Source: Accumulibacter sp.
GTDB taxonomy: Bacteria > Pseudomonadota > Gammaproteobacteria > Burkholderiales > Rhodocyclaceae
Direction of reading: 5' to 3'
Assembly: GCA_031290495.1 (NCBI GenBank)
Contig: JAITNL010000100.1
Coordinates: 1 to 36,192, forward strand
Length of the DNA: 36,192 nt
Shown here: positions 33,405-36,192 of the stretch, piece after piece
Position numbering within the stretch: position 1 is the first letter of the stretch
How the letters are laid out: each line of letters opens with the position of its first letter
Program-made: the position numbers and the translations under genes
The notes under the pieces: model-generated
Told to the model about the DNA's origin: nothing
Databases searched by the model: none
What the model saw: only the letters and a program-made list of their open reading frames with translations

Positions 33405-34886
33405 TTATTGGATCTTGCTGATGGAGATGTGACGCAGCAACTCGTCGACCGAGCTGTGCATGACTTCGGTAATGGGCTGCGGATATAAACCAAGTCCCAG
33501 CGCGCCAACCGCGAGCAGCGTGAGCACCAGAAATTCGCGCGCGGTGATGTCGGAGAGCTTGGCGACATGATGGTTTCCCACGGCGCCGAAAATCACCCGT
33601 TTGTACATCCACAGAGTGTAAGCGGCGCCGAGAATCAGGGTCGATGCCGCGATGAAGCCTATCCATAAATTGAACTTGACCGAGGCCATGATCACCATAA
33701 ATTCGCCGACAAAGCCCGATGTGGCCGGCAAACCGGCGTTGGCCATGGCAAAGAGCATGAAAAAGGCGGCGAATTTCGGCATCGTATTGACCACGCCGCC
33801 GTAATCCGCGATCAAACGCGAATGCACCCGGTCGTACATCACGCCGATGCAGTAGAACATCGCGCCGGCGACGAATCCGTGCGAAATCATTTGCACCAGC
33901 GCGCCTTCCATTCCCAGGGGACTGAAAATGAAAAAACCGAGCGTCACAAAACCCATGTGCGCGATGGACGAATACGCCACGAGTTTTTTCATGTCCTCCT
34001 GCACCAGCGCGACAAAACCGATGTACACCACGGCGATCAGCGACAGGCCAAGAATCAGTCCCGAAAAGGCGTGCGCGGCATCGGGGGCAATCGGCAGCGA
34101 AAAGCGCACGAAGCCATACGCGCCAAGTTTCAGGGCGATGGCGGCCAGTACGATGGAACCGCCGGTCGGCGCTTCGACGTGGGCATCCGGCAGCCATGTA
34201 TGCACCGGCCACATCGGCACCTTGACCGCGAAGGCCGCCAGGAAGGCCAGGAATATCCATTGCTGCGCCTCCAGCGAAAGCGGCATTTGGTGCCAATCCA
34301 GGATGGCGAAACTGCCGGAATCGATGTACAGGTAAATCAGCGAAACGAGGAACAACAGCGATCCCGTCAAGGTAAACAGGAAGAACTTGAACGCGGCGTA
34401 AACCCGTCGCGGACCGCCCCAGACGCCGATGATCAGATACAGCGGAATCAGCGAAGCCTCGAAGAAGACGTAAAACAACATCCCGTCCAGCGCGGTAAAA
34501 ATGCCGTTGAGCAGGCCCGACATAATCAGGAAACAGGCGTTGTACTGCGCCACTTGGCTCTGGATCACCTTCCAGCCGGCGAGCACCACGATGACGGTAA
34601 TGAAGCTGTTGAGGATGACAAAAAGCATCGAAATACCGTCGACGCCGAGATGGTAGTTGATGTCGAAGCGCTGGATCCACGGCAGAAATTCGACGAATTG
34701 CATCGTCGGCGTCGTCGTATCGAAGCCGGTGTAAAGCGGCAAGGTCACGAGCAAACCGGCCAGCGCGCCGAGGATGGAGAGCGTCCGCGCGATGGGGAAA
34801 TTCCGCTCGGCTCCGGCAAACAACACGACGAAGCCCGAAAAAACCGGCACCCAGATGGCGAGTGAGAGAAGCGGCAATCCTGACAT
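33405..34886 (-). CDS. nuoM: NADH-quinone oxidoreductase subunit M
   Basis: Antiporter-like membrane subunit of complex I, about 493 residues. E143 (FFEASLIPLYL), K222 in AVKVPMWPVHTWLPDAHVEAPT and K253 in LKLGAYGFVR match the conserved charged residues of the proton channel; a further Glu lies in GFVGEFMVIM. ATG 34886 (MSGLPLLSLAIW) has GGAAA about 5 bases upstream and is 22 bases after the nuoL stop. A longer upstream frame overlaps nuoL and is not used. Confidence 0.95.
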   Translation of the reverse strand: MSGLPLLSLAIWVPVFSGFVVLFAGAERNFPIARTLSILGALAGLLVTLPLYTGFDTTTPTMQFVEFLPWIQRFDINYHLGVDGISMLFVILNSFITVIVVLAGWKVIQSQVAQYNACFLIMSGLLNGIFTALDGMLFYVFFEASLIPLYLIIGVWGGPRRVYAAFKFFLFTLTGSLLFLVSLIYLYIDSGSFAILDWHQMPLSLEAQQWIFLAFLAAFAVKVPMWPVHTWLPDAHVEAPTGGSIVLAAIALKLGAYGFVRFSLPIAPDAAHAFSGLILGLSLIAVVYIGFVALVQEDMKKLVAYSSIAHMGFVTLGFFIFSPLGMEGALVQMISHGFVAGAMFYCIGVMYDRVHSRLIADYGGVVNTMPKFAAFFMLFAMANAGLPATSGFVGEFMVIMASVKFNLWIGFIAASTLILGAAYTLWMYKRVIFGAVGNHHVAKLSDITAREFLVLTLLAVGALGLGLYPQPITEVMHSSVDELLRHISISKIQ

Positions 34887-34908
34887 AGTGTTTCCAGTTT
34901 TTATCGGT

Positions 34909-36192
34909 TCAGACGGCCAGAGGCCACAGGAACCAAAAAGTAAGAAGCGCACAGAAAGCGGTAAGCAGCGCGCAGACGCCAAAGATCATCGTGAAGGCAT
35001 AGTGGTAAACGTGACCGGACTGGAACAGGCGCGCCAGCAGGGCGATCCCGCCCACCACACGCACCGAACCGCCCACGATCAGACCGTCGATAAGCCCGGC
35101 GTCTCCGCCTTTCCACAAGCCCTTGCCGAGCAGGCGCGCCCCGCCGGCGAGCACCGCATCGTTGAACTTGTCGAAATAATATTTGTTTTCGAGCAGCGTA
35201 TAAATCGGCCCGCAAGCGGCCTTGATCGTCGCGGGGATTCCGGGCTGCTTGAGATAGAGGAACCAGGCCGACACCACGCCGGCGATCGCCAGCCAGAGCA
35301 CCGGCGACGTAACCGCGTGCAGCGCCATCGCCAGCGAACCGTGGAAATCGCGCGTCAATTCCTCCATCACCGGATGCGCTTCGGCGTTGGTGAAAATGGC
35401 ATTGCCGAAAAAGTCGCCGAAGAGCATCGGCTCAATCGTGACGTATCCGATAAAGACCGACGGAATCGCCAGCAGAATCAGCGGCAAAGTTACCACCCAA
35501 GGCGTCTCGCGCGGTTTCTGTCCGGGCGCGAGACCGTGGTGTTCGCCGTGGTCGTCGTGACCGTGCTCATGCGCGTGACCGAAACGTTCCTGACCGTGGA
35601 ACACCAGAAAATACAGGCGGAAGGAGTAAAACGCGGTGACGAAGACGCCGGCCATCACCGAGAAATAGGCAAATCCGGAACCCGTGACAGGCGACAGCTT
35701 GACGGCTTCGATGATCGAATCCTTGGAATAGAAGCCGGAGAAGAACGGCGTCCCGATCAGCGCCAGCGAGCCGATCAACGAGGTCAGCCAAGTGATTGGC
35801 ATGTATTTCCTCAGCCCGCCCATGTTGCGGATGTCCTGATCGTGGTGCATCCCGATGATCACCGAACCGGCCGCCAGGAACAGCAGCGCCTTGAAAAAGG
35901 CGTGCGTCATCAGATGGAAAATGGCGACGGAATAGGCCGACGCGCCCAGCGCGACGGTCATGTAACCCAGTTGCGAAAGCGTGGAATAGGCCACGACGCG
36001 CTTGATGTCGTTCTGGACGATGCCCAAAAAACCCATGAACAGCGCCGTGATCGAGCCGATGACGATGACGAACGACAGCGCGGTATCCGACAGTTCGAAC
36101 AGCGGCGACATGCGCGCGACCATGAAAATGCCCGCCGTGACCATCGTCGCCGCGTGAATCAGCGCGGAAATCGGCGTCGGGCCTTCCATCGA
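34909..36192 (-). CDS. nuoL: NADH-quinone oxidoreductase subunit L (partial, N-terminus outside window)
   Basis: The C-terminal 427 residues are visible; the frame stays open to the window edge, so the 5' end lies beyond it. EGPTPISALIHAATMVTAG, FLGIVQNDIKRVVAYSTLSQLGYM and AHAFFKALLFLAAGSVI-like sequence (THAFFKALLF) are standard NuoL signatures. A His-rich loop (about HAHEHGHDDHGEHHGL) lies at about 35525-35575, common in betaproteobacterial NuoL. The C-terminal part includes the lateral helix region and ends FLWPLAV. It precedes nuoM in the operon and forms the distal proton-pumping arm of complex I. Confidence 0.95.
   Translation of the reverse strand, partial: SMEGPTPISALIHAATMVTAGIFMVARMSPLFELSDTALSFVIVIGSITALFMGFLGIVQNDIKRVVAYSTLSQLGYMTVALGASAYSVAIFHLMTHAFFKALLFLAAGSVIIGMHHDQDIRNMGGLRKYMPITWLTSLIGSLALIGTPFFSGFYSKDSIIEAVKLSPVTGSGFAYFSVMAGVFVTAFYSFRLYFLVFHGQERFGHAHEHGHDDHGEHHGLAPGQKPRETPWVVTLPLILLAIPSVFIGYVTIEPMLFGDFFGNAIFTNAEAHPVMEELTRDFHGSLAMALHAVTSPVLWLAIAGVVSAWFLYLKQPGIPATIKAACGPIYTLLENKYYFDKFNDAVLAGGARLLGKGLWKGGDAGLIDGLIVGGSVRVVGGIALLARLFQSGHVYHYAFTMIFGVCALLTAFCALLTFWFLWPLAV

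Overview
The window looks like chromosomal DNA of a GC-rich Gram-negative bacterium, most likely a betaproteobacterium (Rhodocyclales/Nitrosomonadales-like). This rests on the nuoL-nuoM-nuoN order, a minor-pilin cluster ending in pilY1, MsbA, BioC and MetF, and abundant small palindromic intergenic repeats. The taxonomic call is inference from gene content, not from a marker gene. No rRNA, tRNA, CRISPR array or insertion sequence was recognised.

Layout. 1-721: non-coding, with a TGCT tandem repeat at the very edge, an AT-rich stretch, then two copies of a hairpin-bearing repeat. 728-3239 (+): an OmpR-type response regulator and its EnvZ-like sensor kinase (4-bp overlap), then a small DUF559 (Vsr-like nuclease fold) gene whose natural start is cut off by an in-frame amber codon. 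3440-13688 (-): a type IV pilus minor-pilin operon, pilE-fimT-pilV-pilW-pilX-pilY1. Its first five genes are joined by overlapping stop/start codons, and it ends in a strong intrinsic terminator. PilY1 is very large (about 2182 residues) with a cysteine-rich expansion. 13689-14287: a non-coding block of palindromic repeats. 14288-17118 (-): MsbA-type lipid exporter and a UDP-glucuronate 4-epimerase-like enzyme, suggesting envelope glycan or LPS work.

17285-26527: two large membrane signalling proteins flank metF. One is a GGDEF protein with a degenerate EAL domain; the other is a hybrid histidine kinase (PAS-PAS-HisKA-HATPase-pseudoreceiver-receiver-HPt). They share nearly the same ~500-residue periplasmic sensor, so one stimulus is probably read by both a c-di-GMP module and a phosphorelay. 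With the pilus operon this suggests control of surface attachment, but that link is inference.

26594-36192 (-): bioC, a SWIM zinc-finger protein and SNF2-family helicase pair, a NUDIX ADP-ribose pyrophosphatase, and the distal part of the complex I operon (nuoL partial at the window edge, nuoM, nuoN) closed by an intrinsic terminator. The most interesting observations are the twin-sensor signalling pair, the palindromic repeat lying inside the pilW leader, the cysteine-rich PilY1, and the amber-interrupted DUF559 gene.
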